Below are positions 9,179-17,710 of a stretch of DNA of 64,000 nucleotides, piece after piece (position 1 is the first letter of the stretch; each line of letters opens with the position of its first letter). A program made the position numbers and the translations under genes. The stretch lies in assembly GCA_018648685.1 (NCBI GenBank), contig JABGQT010000072.1, forward strand, positions 40,566 to 104,565, read 5' to 3'. The notes under the pieces are model-generated. The model did not search any database. It had not been told where the DNA came from and saw only the letters and a list, made by a program, of their open reading frames with translations. The DNA comes from Anaerolineae bacterium (lineage in GTDB: Bacteria; Chloroflexota; Anaerolineae; Anaerolineales; Villigracilaceae).

Positions 9179-9964
9179 ATGTATTTCATCTATATGGGGA
9201 TGGAAACAAATGGAGAAAAGATGACCGATATAACCACCCCCATATCACTGGATTCTGAAAAAAACTTTTTGCAAAAGCACGGGCAAAAACTGCCTGCTTT
9301 GCTCTTTTGGCTGGGATTAATCTTAACCTATAACTGGTACGCAAACACAAATGGGCTCTCCCCGCTAGAAGTTGTGCAGCAAATTTTAGGCTTTATGACG
9401 AATAGCTTTTGGGGACCACTAATATACATCGGCCTATACGCTGTACGCCCGCTGATCTTATTCCCTTCGACCATTCTCACTTTGGCAGGCGGATTCGTTT
9501 TCGGGCCTATTTTGGGCGTGCTCTACACCATCATCGCCAGCAACATATCTTCAACCATTGCCTTTTATGTCGGGCGTTATTTTGGTGAAGGCCTGTTCAA
9601 AGATGATGGCTCGGATGGCTTGTTGCAACGCTACGCTCGCCGAATGCGTGAGAATAGTTTCGAAACGGTGATGACGATGCGCTTCATCTTCCTGCCCTAT
9701 GATGCGGTCAGTTACATGGCAGGATTTTTACGCATCAAATATTTACCTTTCATTTTGGCAACCGCGCTCGGCTCGATCCCCGGGACAATTGCGTTTGTTG
9801 GCTTTGGCGCATCGGTGGAGAGCTTTGACGGAGGGCTGCCTTCGCTCAACCCTGTTACGCTTGGGGTTTCGCTAGCGATCTTTATTGTGAGCATTGCGCT
9901 TTCGCGTTTATTCAAGAAGAAAGAAACGCAAGCTTCCGAAGTATTGGAGACTTCGGAAGTTTAA
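9179..9964 (+). CDS. TVP38/TMEM64 (DedA-like) family membrane protein
   Basis: LYAVRPLILFPSTILTLAGGFVFGPILGVLYTIIASNISSTIAFYVGRYFG. Confidence 0.88.
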   Translation: MYFIYMGMETNGEKMTDITTPISLDSEKNFLQKHGQKLPALLFWLGLILTYNWYANTNGLSPLEVVQQILGFMTNSFWGPLIYIGLYAVRPLILFPSTILTLAGGFVFGPILGVLYTIIASNISSTIAFYVGRYFGEGLFKDDGSDGLLQRYARRMRENSFETVMTMRFIFLPYDAVSYMAGFLRIKYLPFILATALGSIPGTIAFVGFGASVESFDGGLPSLNPVTLGVSLAIFIVSIALSRLFKKKETQASEVLETSEV

Positions 9965-9975
9965 TCGAAGTAGAT

Positions 9976-10007
9976 GTGCATTGCATCCGCTTTTGGATGC
10001 GTTGCAC
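9976..10007. repeat. Imperfect hairpin
   Basis: GTGCATTGCATCC-GCTTTT-GGATGCGTTGCAC, 11 of 13 positions paired. Confidence 0.55.
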
Positions 10008-10042
10008 AGCGGGTCTATAAAACAATCATGCTTTGCAAAGCC

Positions 10043-10077
10043 GACCTGCAACGCACCTTAAAGGTGCAATGCAGGTC
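10043..10077. repeat. Imperfect long hairpin upstream of the FAD oxidoreductase
   Basis: GACCTGCAACGCACCTT-A-AAGGTGCAATGCAGGTC, 15 of 17 positions paired. Confidence 0.6.
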
Positions 10078-10098
10078 TCTCATCTAAAGGACACCACC

Positions 10099-11523
10099 AT
10101 GAAAAAACATTATCAAAATATCGTTATCGGCGCAGGGTCAGGCGGGATGACCGTTGCTATTGGCTTGGCTGCGTTGGGGAAAGAAGTCGCGTTGATCGAG
10201 GGGCATCACGTTGGGGGCGATTGCACCAACGTGGGCTGTGTGCCATCGAAAACGCTCATTCATCTCGCGAAGAATTTCAAAGATGGAGCAAACCCTGATG
10301 AAGTTTTGCGCGAAACGATCCGCAAGCGCGATTTTCTCCGCGATAAAGAAACTGAAGAAGTAAAAGAAGTCGAAAACCTGACCTTCATTGAAGGGATGGC
10401 AAAATTCTCTGCGGCAAAAACGCTTGACGTGACCAACAGCGCAGGCGAAACGCAGCAAATTACTGCTGAGAATATCGTTATTTCAACGGGCGCGCGTCCG
10501 CGTATGCTCAATGTAGATGGTTTGCCTGCTGAACGCGCGATGACGAATATCGACCTTTTTGATCTTGAAAATGCGCCCAAACATATCGCCATTATCGGCG
10601 CGGGCGTGATCGCGCTCGAGATGGCTTTTGCGCTCCAAAAGATCGGCACAAAAGTGACTATGTTCGCGCTTGATAAACGCGCACTGATGAGCAACATCCC
10701 CGAAGCGGCGGAGGCGATTCAGGCGAGTTTAGATAAAAAGGGCATCAGCACTTATTATGGCGCGACCGCAAAAATATACGACGAAGCCAGCCAGACACTC
10801 ACGCTCACGCAGGGTGATAACGACATAGCGGTAGATGCTGTGGATAAGGTTTTGGTGGCAATCGGTCGGGTGCGCAATATCGATTCTCTTGGTCTGGAGC
10901 AAGCCGGGGTCAAGTCCGATCCGCGGATGGGGATTTTGACCAATTCATTTGGCGAGACAAATATGCGGGGCGTGTACGCTATCGGGGATGTCACGTCTAC
11001 ATCCGCTTTTACCCATTCTGCCAATGCTCAGGGGCGACGGGTTGTGCAGCGGATTGCCTTCCCATTTTTGCCGATGGCGAAAAAAGAGCCGCTTTTCCCG
11101 AACGCGACTTTCTCGGACCCGGAAGTTGCTTCCGTTGGATTGACGGCTGCCGAACTCGGGGCATCGTGCCACCAAAATACCATCAAACGGATTCGCGTGG
11201 ACCTGAAAGGCAACACCGACCGCGCCTATACGGATGGAATCGAAGAGGGTTTCATCATCGTGGACGCGGTGCGCCTGACGGGGCGGATTTTGCACGCCAC
11301 CATCGTTGCGCCGCACGCTTCTGAGATGATCTCGTTCTTCACGCTGGCGATGAGCCAGAAAATTTCGCTTTATAAGATTTATCGTTTGGTATACCCTTAC
11401 CCGACCTTTTCGAGCGGAATTTTGAAAGTAGGTGATTTCTTCATGCGAGAAACGCTGACGAATTTACCGAAAGAAATTGGGGCATATTTGCGTTATAGAT
11501 TTGCACGACCAACAAAAAAATAA
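10099..11523 (+). CDS. Mercuric reductase/dihydrolipoyl dehydrogenase-like pyridine nucleotide-disulfide oxidoreductase
   Basis: NIVIGAGSGGMTVAIG...GGDCTNVGCVPSKTLI...YAIGDVTS; start moved to ATG 10099 (MKKHYQN). Confidence 0.88.
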   Translation: MKKHYQNIVIGAGSGGMTVAIGLAALGKEVALIEGHHVGGDCTNVGCVPSKTLIHLAKNFKDGANPDEVLRETIRKRDFLRDKETEEVKEVENLTFIEGMAKFSAAKTLDVTNSAGETQQITAENIVISTGARPRMLNVDGLPAERAMTNIDLFDLENAPKHIAIIGAGVIALEMAFALQKIGTKVTMFALDKRALMSNIPEAAEAIQASLDKKGISTYYGATAKIYDEASQTLTLTQGDNDIAVDAVDKVLVAIGRVRNIDSLGLEQAGVKSDPRMGILTNSFGETNMRGVYAIGDVTSTSAFTHSANAQGRRVVQRIAFPFLPMAKKEPLFPNATFSDPEVASVGLTAAELGASCHQNTIKRIRVDLKGNTDRAYTDGIEEGFIIVDAVRLTGRILHATIVAPHASEMISFFTLAMSQKISLYKIYRLVYPYPTFSSGILKVGDFFMRETLTNLPKEIGAYLRYRFARPTKK

Positions 11524-11626
11524 TGTCACTGCGAGCTGCTGATGCTTTTCAGCGGCGTGGCAGTCTCCCGCCTATGGTGGAGATTGCTTACCCTGAAGGG
11601 CACTCGTCGCTCCGCTTGCAATGACA
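11524..11626. repeat. Palindromic element family A, copy 1
   Basis: TGTCACTGCGAG...GGCAGTCTCCCGCC...GGAGATTGCTTACC...CTTGCAATGACA. Confidence 0.8.
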
Positions 11627-11655
11627 GAAATTATTATGTTTTTAGGAGAACAGAA

Positions 11656-12906
11656 ATGAAACGTCTTATTTTTGCACTACTTGTCTTTTCAATGTTACTC
11701 GCAGCCTGCGCCCCAAAAAGCGACTCTGCTACCGCCGATTTCGACCTCGCCGATTGGGATAGCGTTCTCGCTGCCGCAGATGGGCAAACCGTCACCTGGT
11801 ATATGTGGGGCGGCTCGGATAGCATCAACGCCTATGTCGATAATTTCTACGGCGTGGCGTTGAAAGAACGCTATAACGTCACGCTCAATCGCGTCCCCGT
11901 TGCGGATGCGGCGGACTATATCAATCAGGTTCTAAGCGAAAAAGAAGCTGGCGTAGAAAACGGTGCTGTCGATCTAATGTGGATCAACGGCGAAAATTTC
12001 TTCACGCTCAAACAAGCCGAAATGCTCTACGCAGATTGGGCGCAAGCCATCCCCAACAGCGCATTCGTCGATTGGGGTAACCCCGCCATCAACCGTGATT
12101 TCGGCGAACCCGTTGAAGACCTTGAAAGTCCCTGGTCTTCAGCACAATTTCAGTTTATTTATGATTCGGCTCGCATGGATGCAGATTCCCTCCCGCGCTC
12201 CTACGCCGATTTGGCAACCTGGGCTTGCGAGCATCCCGGTCGTTTCACTTATATCGCTCCCGGTCCCGGCGCATTTCAAGGGACACGTTTCGTCAAAGGC
12301 GCACTCTTCGAGATCAGTGGCGATGCCGCGCAATGGGGTACAGTCGATGAAGCGCTCTGGGATGAATGGTCTCCCAAAGTCTGGGATTATTTCAACAAGT
12401 TCAAAACTTGTCTCTGGCGTGAAGGCGAGACTTATCCCAAAGACGAGTATGAACTTCACAGTCTCTTCGCCAATAACGAAGTGGATTTCTCGATCACCCA
12501 AGCCATCGTCGGCGCAGGCGCGCTGATTGATGAAGGTCTTGTCCCTACCACATCCCGCGCCTTCGTCTTTGACAACTATATGATCGGCGATTTCAACTAT
12601 GTCGCCATCCCCTCAAATGCGAGCAATAAAGCCGCCGCGCTGGTTTTGGCAAATCTGATTCTTGATCCCGAATTTCAAGCTGCGCAAGTCCTCCCCGAAA
12701 ACGGATTCGGTCTCGGTTTTGGCATCGACGTGACCCGCGTCACTGATCCCGATCAAGTTGCCGTCCTCGAAGACGCTCTCGCCAATCTCGGCGAAGCTGC
12801 CACGCCTGCTGAAGATATGGCAAAATCCCTTGTCGGTGATGCCGCTTCACCTTACCAGTCGATGGTTGAAGAAGGTTGGCGTGAGAATGTATTGATCGGA
12901 CAATAA
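11656..12906 (+). CDS. ABC transporter substrate-binding lipoprotein, YnjB type
   Basis: MKRLIFALLVFSMLLAACAPK lipobox; WYMWGGSDSINAYVDNFYGVALKERYNVTLNRVPVADAADYINQVLSEKEAGVENGAVDLMWINGENFFTLKQA. Confidence 0.9.
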   Translation: MKRLIFALLVFSMLLAACAPKSDSATADFDLADWDSVLAAADGQTVTWYMWGGSDSINAYVDNFYGVALKERYNVTLNRVPVADAADYINQVLSEKEAGVENGAVDLMWINGENFFTLKQAEMLYADWAQAIPNSAFVDWGNPAINRDFGEPVEDLESPWSSAQFQFIYDSARMDADSLPRSYADLATWACEHPGRFTYIAPGPGAFQGTRFVKGALFEISGDAAQWGTVDEALWDEWSPKVWDYFNKFKTCLWREGETYPKDEYELHSLFANNEVDFSITQAIVGAGALIDEGLVPTTSRAFVFDNYMIGDFNYVAIPSNASNKAAALVLANLILDPEFQAAQVLPENGFGLGFGIDVTRVTDPDQVAVLEDALANLGEAATPAEDMAKSLVGDAASPYQSMVEEGWRENVLIGQ

Positions 12907-12908
12907 AA

Positions 12909-13081
12909 AGTTACAGGTTGGAAGGTTGAAGGTTACAGGTTAAAATCTTCAACACAAAAAAAACAGAATGCGGATGACGCAGATCAAGCGGATTCTCGCG
13001 GAGAAATAAAAAAATCTGCGAGAATCCGTAAAATCCGTCTAATCCGTGTTCCATTTAACCTTCCAACCTTAAACCTTCAAC
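12909..13081. repeat. Nested inverted repeat in the ABC operon
   Basis: Outer ggttggaaggttgaaggtt...ttaaccttccaaccttaaaccttcaac; inner GCGGATTCTCGCGGAGA...TCTGCGAGAATCCG. Confidence 0.65.
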
Positions 13082-13930
13082 TTGAAACTCAAACGCTCCC
13101 TCGCCCCCACCCTCCTCATCCTGACGCTCCTCCTCGGTGCCAGCCTCCTCTACGGGCTGATGCAAAGCCTCGGCTACCTCACCATCATCGGCGAAAAGGA
13201 ACTCAGTCTCACTGCCTACCAAAACCTCATCAGCGGGCAAGGCACAGCGGGCAGAGAATTCTGGGCTTCGCTCGGATTCTCCCTCTGGGTCAGCATCGTC
13301 TCCACCATACTCTCCGCCATCGGCGCACTCTTCCTCGCCACGCTGCTCAATCGCCGCCCCTCTAATTTCGACACTTTCGCCCTCAACTGGAACCTCGCCT
13401 TTCCCCATCTCGTTTGGGGCGTTTTTATGCTCCTGCTCCTCGCCCAAAGCGGACTCCTCGCTCGTTGGGCGGGCGCGCTCGGCATCATCCAAAGCCCCGC
13501 CGATTTTCCCGTCCTCGTCCGCGACCGCTACGGTATCGGCATCATCCTCACCTATCTCGGCAAAGAAATCCCCTTCCTAACCCTCCTCATCCTCGCCCTG
13601 CTCCGCACCCAATCCGACGGCTATCTCCTCGTCGCCCAAAACCTCGGCGCCAACGCCTGGCAACGCTTCCGCCTCGTCACCCTGCCCCTCGTCCGCCCTG
13701 CCCTCGTATCCGGCTCACTGCTCGTCTTCGCCTACATCTTCGGCGCATACGAAGTCCCCGCCCTGCTCGGCGTGCGCTATCCACGCACGCTGCCCGTCCT
13801 CGCCCTCGAATCCTTCACCAATCCCGATCTCCGCGCCCGCGCTGAAGGGATGGCAATCAGTCTCATCATCGCCTTTATCGTTTTGATGATTGCAGGATTC
13901 GCCCGCGCCAAAGAGGAGTTACAGGGATGA
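13082..13930 (+). CDS. ABC transporter permease (first half of YnjC-like permease)
   Basis: TTG start; six-TM BPD permease with EAA-like LVAQNLGANAWQRFRLVTLPLVRPAL; followed by a 4-bp overlapping permease. Confidence 0.85.
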   Translation: MKLKRSLAPTLLILTLLLGASLLYGLMQSLGYLTIIGEKELSLTAYQNLISGQGTAGREFWASLGFSLWVSIVSTILSAIGALFLATLLNRRPSNFDTFALNWNLAFPHLVWGVFMLLLLAQSGLLARWAGALGIIQSPADFPVLVRDRYGIGIILTYLGKEIPFLTLLILALLRTQSDGYLLVAQNLGANAWQRFRLVTLPLVRPALVSGSLLVFAYIFGAYEVPALLGVRYPRTLPVLALESFTNPDLRARAEGMAISLIIAFIVLMIAGFARAKEELQG

Positions 13931-14700
13931 AAAAACTTCTCATCTGGATAGCCTTACTCGCTCCGCTCCTGACCCTCGGCTTGTTTGCCCTCTCAAAGGG
14001 ATGGTTCTATCCCGAGCCTTTTCCCGCTCAATTAACGCCCGAAGCATTTTCCCGTTTAATAAGCGATACCCGTACCCTAAAAGCGATCATTGACAGTCTC
14101 CTGCTCGCAGTCCTCGTCAGCCTGCTCTCGCTCATCATCGGCTACCCCGCTGCCCGTGCCATCGGCACACAAGACTTCCCCGCCAAGAAATACGTCTGGC
14201 TCGCCATCTTCCTCCCGACCGTTGTCCCCCCCCTCGCCATCGGGATGGGCATGAGCATCCTCGCCCTCCAAACGGGATTATCAGGCACACCTTTCGGCAT
14301 CATTTTGGCACATATCGTCCCGACCTTGCCTTATACCGTTTTCACGCTCGCTGGCGTTTTCGCTCGCTACGATGAGAATTATGAATATCAAGCCCTCGCC
14401 CTCGGTGCCAGCCCCACGCGGATATTTTTCGCCATCACCTTACACCTCCTCGCCCCCGGTCTCGCCGTAGCGGGATTATTCGCCTTTCTCATCTCCTGGA
14501 GTCAATATCTTCTCACCCTCCTCGTCGGTGGCGGACGAGTTTTAACCCTTCCCGTTCTGCTTTTCTCCGCAGTCTCCGGCGGTAACCCGACGACAATTTC
14601 AGCATTATCCCTTTTATTTTTAGCCCCGCCTGTTCTTATTATTGCGGCTACAGCCCGCTTTTTGGGAGAAAATCCCAATAGTGTGCATGAACGGATATAA
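13927..14700 (+). CDS. ABC transporter permease (second half of YnjC-like permease)
   Basis: YEYQALALGASPTRIFFAITLHLLAPGLAVAGLFAFLISWSQYLLTLLVGGG; ATGA overlap with the upstream permease. Confidence 0.88.
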   Translation: MKKLLIWIALLAPLLTLGLFALSKGWFYPEPFPAQLTPEAFSRLISDTRTLKAIIDSLLLAVLVSLLSLIIGYPAARAIGTQDFPAKKYVWLAIFLPTVVPPLAIGMGMSILALQTGLSGTPFGIILAHIVPTLPYTVFTLAGVFARYDENYEYQALALGASPTRIFFAITLHLLAPGLAVAGLFAFLISWSQYLLTLLVGGGRVLTLPVLLFSAVSGGNPTTISALSLLFLAPPVLIIAATARFLGENPNSVHERI

Positions 14701-14706
14701 ATACAA

Positions 14707-14816
14707 TCCAGCTCCTGAGCGGAGCGACCGACAGGGAGCGCAGTCGAAGGACGGTGCAACCAACAATCCGCTCTTCGACTACACATCTCACTTTCGTTCG
14801 ATGTTCCGCTCAGAGA
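14707..14816. repeat. Palindromic repeat family D (GAGCGGAGCGACCGACAGGGAGCGCAGTCGAAGG), copy 2
   Basis: CTGAGCGGAGC...CAGTCGAAGG ... CTTCGACTA...TTCCGCTCAGAG; left half resembles 2711..2756. Confidence 0.55.
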
Positions 14817-14829
14817 CTGAAACAAGCCT

Positions 14830-15867
14830 ATGACAACAGTAACCTTCACCCACATCTCTAAAACCTACCCCAAAGCGGATGCCCCCGTCCTTGACGATTT
14901 TTCGCTCGAAGTTCAGAGCGGCGAACTCGTCTCTCTGCTCGGTCCCTCCGGCATCGGGAAATCAACATTGCTCAAGCTCATCGCCGGGATCGAAAAACCT
15001 GACGGCGGCAAAATTCTCTTCGATGGAGAGAGTATTCTGTCGATTGCGCCCAACCAACGAGAAGCGGTTTTTATGTTCCAGAAAGCTTATCTTTTCCCCT
15101 TTTTGAGCGTGGGCGAAAATATTGCTTTTGGATTAAAGGTGAAAGGATTTTCCCCTGAAGAGCGTCAAAGAAAGGTAGCCGAAATGCTCGACCTGATCGG
15201 TTTGCCCGGCATTGAGAATCGCCGTCCGAACGAGCTTTCTGGCGGGGAGCAACAGCGTGTGGCGTTGGCTCGTTCACTCGTCATCCGCCCAAAAGTTTTG
15301 CTGCTAGATGAGCCTTTCAACAGCCTCGACCGCCCTGTCCGTTTGAATTTGCAGGAGGCGGTACGGAATATCCAGCGTGAGTTGGGGATCACGACCATTC
15401 TCGTCACGCATGATCTCGACGAGGCGATGGCAATGTCTGATCGAATGGCGCTGATGATGGGCGGCAAGGTTGCGGCTGTAGACAAACCTAACATCCTCTT
15501 CCAGAGACCGCCCTGCATGGAGACGGCAAAATTTGTGGGTGTAGAAACTTTTATCGAAGGTGTAGCAAGTTCGGGCACGTTTGTTTCGGCGGAATGGGGC
15601 GAGCTAAAAATTGAAGATGCCGACAAAAATGGTCGGGCAGTTTACGCTATTCGCCCAGAGCATATCCGCATCCAAAAGGAAAAATGCGAGAATGCTTTGG
15701 CAGGCGTGGTGAAAAATTGTATTTATCGTGGCGCGCAGATCGAGATGCAAATTGTTCTGGGTGAGAGAGTTCTTCGGGCACATCTCCCCGCTAAAAATGA
15801 AATTTTGCCAGCCGGAGAGCCTGTGCAAGTGATCTTGCCAAAAGAGCATTTATTTATTGTTAGATAG
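14830..15867 (+). CDS. ABC transporter ATP-binding protein, YnjD/PotA-like
   Basis: GPSGIGKSTLL Walker A; ELSGGEQQRVALARSLVIRPKVLLLDEPF; C-terminal TOBE-like region. Confidence 0.93.
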   Translation: MTTVTFTHISKTYPKADAPVLDDFSLEVQSGELVSLLGPSGIGKSTLLKLIAGIEKPDGGKILFDGESILSIAPNQREAVFMFQKAYLFPFLSVGENIAFGLKVKGFSPEERQRKVAEMLDLIGLPGIENRRPNELSGGEQQRVALARSLVIRPKVLLLDEPFNSLDRPVRLNLQEAVRNIQRELGITTILVTHDLDEAMAMSDRMALMMGGKVAAVDKPNILFQRPPCMETAKFVGVETFIEGVASSGTFVSAEWGELKIEDADKNGRAVYAIRPEHIRIQKEKCENALAGVVKNCIYRGAQIEMQIVLGERVLRAHLPAKNEILPAGEPVQVILPKEHLFIVR

Positions 15868-15874
15868 GAGAAAT

Positions 15875-16546
15875 ATGTCAAAAAAGAAAAGTCAGAAACA
15901 AATTAGACGTGAAAAAGTACGCGCAGCACGAGCAAGAAAAAAAAGGCTGAGTTATGGCGCGTTGGGATTGCTCGTGATCGCTCTCGTTGCTTTTATCGTT
16001 ACACGCCCGCCAAAAGCAGCACCGCTGGATGATGCGCGCCTCGCGTCAAACCCGACTATTGGGCTTGCTTCCGCCAAAGTGACCATTACCGAATTTGGCG
16101 ATTTCGGCTGCTCTGCTTGCCAATCCTGGCATAATGCTGGCATCAAAGAGAAGATTTTGGCAACCTACGGCGACGACGTGCAATTTGTCTGGAAAGATTT
16201 TCCCGTTATCACGGCGCAATCGCCCAAAGCCGCAGAAGCCGGGCAATGCGCCTTCGATCAGGGTATGTTTTGGGATTATCACGATCTGCTCTACGCAAAT
16301 GCTCCCGCCATCGGTGTGGATGAATTAAAGCAATACGCTGCAGAGCTTGGCTTGGATACAGCACGTTTTGAAGCTTGTCTTGACTCTGGACAAAACAAAG
16401 AAAAAACTCAACTAAGCGAAAGAGAAGCACGCCAACTTGCTTTGCCGGGAACCCCTGCCTTTTTGGTGAACGGTGCAAAAATAATCGGGCCACCCTCCTT
16501 TGAAACATTAGCCGCTGCGATTGATAGCGTTTTAGCTGGGGAGTAG
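15875..16546 (+). CDS. Membrane-anchored DsbA-family thiol oxidoreductase
   Basis: N-terminal TM; ITEFGDFGCSACQSWHNAG (CxxC); LPGTPAFLVNGAKIIGP cis-Pro region. Confidence 0.88.
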   Translation: MSKKKSQKQIRREKVRAARARKKRLSYGALGLLVIALVAFIVTRPPKAAPLDDARLASNPTIGLASAKVTITEFGDFGCSACQSWHNAGIKEKILATYGDDVQFVWKDFPVITAQSPKAAEAGQCAFDQGMFWDYHDLLYANAPAIGVDELKQYAAELGLDTARFEACLDSGQNKEKTQLSEREARQLALPGTPAFLVNGAKIIGPPSFETLAAAIDSVLAGE

Positions 16547-16555
16547 TGTAGAATA

Positions 16556-16585
16556 AGTTGAGCGTAAGCATGCTTACGCTCAACT
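16556..16585. repeat. 30-bp perfect palindrome
   Basis: AGTTGAGCGTAAGCATGCTTACGCTCAACT. Confidence 0.8.
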
Positions 16586-16726
16586 ATATGAAAAAGAAAC
16601 GGGGTTCTCTACACCACCGATCACGGGGTCTTTCCCAGACTTATCTCGGCATGAGATTTGTGATTATTTTTCGGATGAGCGTGGTAGCCCTCCCTACCGC
16701 ATATCAACGCTAAAGCGCAAAGCAAA

Positions 16727-17710
16727 ATGAAAAATAACACAATGATTTCCTCAGACTTGCTAAAAGAACTACAAACCACTTATAAACATTTCCCTAAACG
16801 CACGAATACTTTAAAAAATGAAACACAATTTGATTCAGGGTTAAAAGAACTCACTACATCTTACGGGCGCGACTTCAGTTTGAAACCCGGTGAAATACTA
16901 TTTGAGCAAGGCGATGCTGCTGATGGTCTCTACTGGATCAAAGAAGGCATCCTCGTCGTTTTAGATGGAGATCTCAAAAAACCACGTTTGCTCACCTTCC
17001 GCAAAGCAGGACATATCGTAGGGGAAATTGCTCTACTCGAGGAAACACAACGTACAGCATCTGTAGTAGCCATCACTGAAGTTCAATTAAAATATCTCGA
17101 CAAAGAAAAGTTCCAAGGCTTACTCTCGCTTATTCCCAATTTTGGATTGGAACTTATGCGCGTACTCAGCGCACGTCTCCGTGAAATTAAGCCTGCTGAA
17201 TATAGCAGCGGGATGTACGATCATCTAACAAGTGCTCTTTCACGCCAGGCTTTCGATATTCGTCTGGTAGAAGAGATAGAACGTGCTCAACTCTACCGCT
17301 ATAATTTCTCCATTGTATTCATCGATCTCGATAATTTCAAAGAGATCAACGACAGTTATGGACACGGCTGCGGCGATGAAGTTTTAATCGCATTTGCAAA
17401 ACGTATTATGAGCGGCTTACGTACTACAGATCTTCTTTTTCGCTATGGAGGAGACGAATTTGTCCTCATCTTGCAGGGTATCGATGAAACACGAGGGGCT
17501 GTCTTAGTACAAAAATTGCTCGACGATATGAAAGTGACTCCCATCATTGAAGACCCGCCCATAACACTTGCTTTTAGCGCAGGTATGTCTTATTACCCAA
17601 CAGATGGGGAACTGCCCAATAAATTGCTTGAAACTGCCGATCAACGCGTCTACCACGCCAAGAAACAGGGACGTGGGCAAGTCGTTGCAAATAAACCTGA
17701 TGCCAATTAG
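16727..17710 (+). CDS. Cyclic-nucleotide-binding domain plus GGDEF diguanylate cyclase
   Basis: LKPGEILFEQGDAADGLYWIKEG cNMP fold; RTTDLLFRYGGDEFVLIL. Confidence 0.9.
   Translation: MKNNTMISSDLLKELQTTYKHFPKRTNTLKNETQFDSGLKELTTSYGRDFSLKPGEILFEQGDAADGLYWIKEGILVVLDGDLKKPRLLTFRKAGHIVGEIALLEETQRTASVVAITEVQLKYLDKEKFQGLLSLIPNFGLELMRVLSARLREIKPAEYSSGMYDHLTSALSRQAFDIRLVEEIERAQLYRYNFSIVFIDLDNFKEINDSYGHGCGDEVLIAFAKRIMSGLRTTDLLFRYGGDEFVLILQGIDETRGAVLVQKLLDDMKVTPIIEDPPITLAFSAGMSYYPTDGELPNKLLETADQRVYHAKKQGRGQVVANKPDAN

Noticed and set aside
16590-16726. c-di-GMP riboswitch upstream of the cNMP-GGDEF gene
   Set aside because: Small hairpins are present (GTGGTAGccctccCTACCGC) but no GEMM core motifs could be matched.
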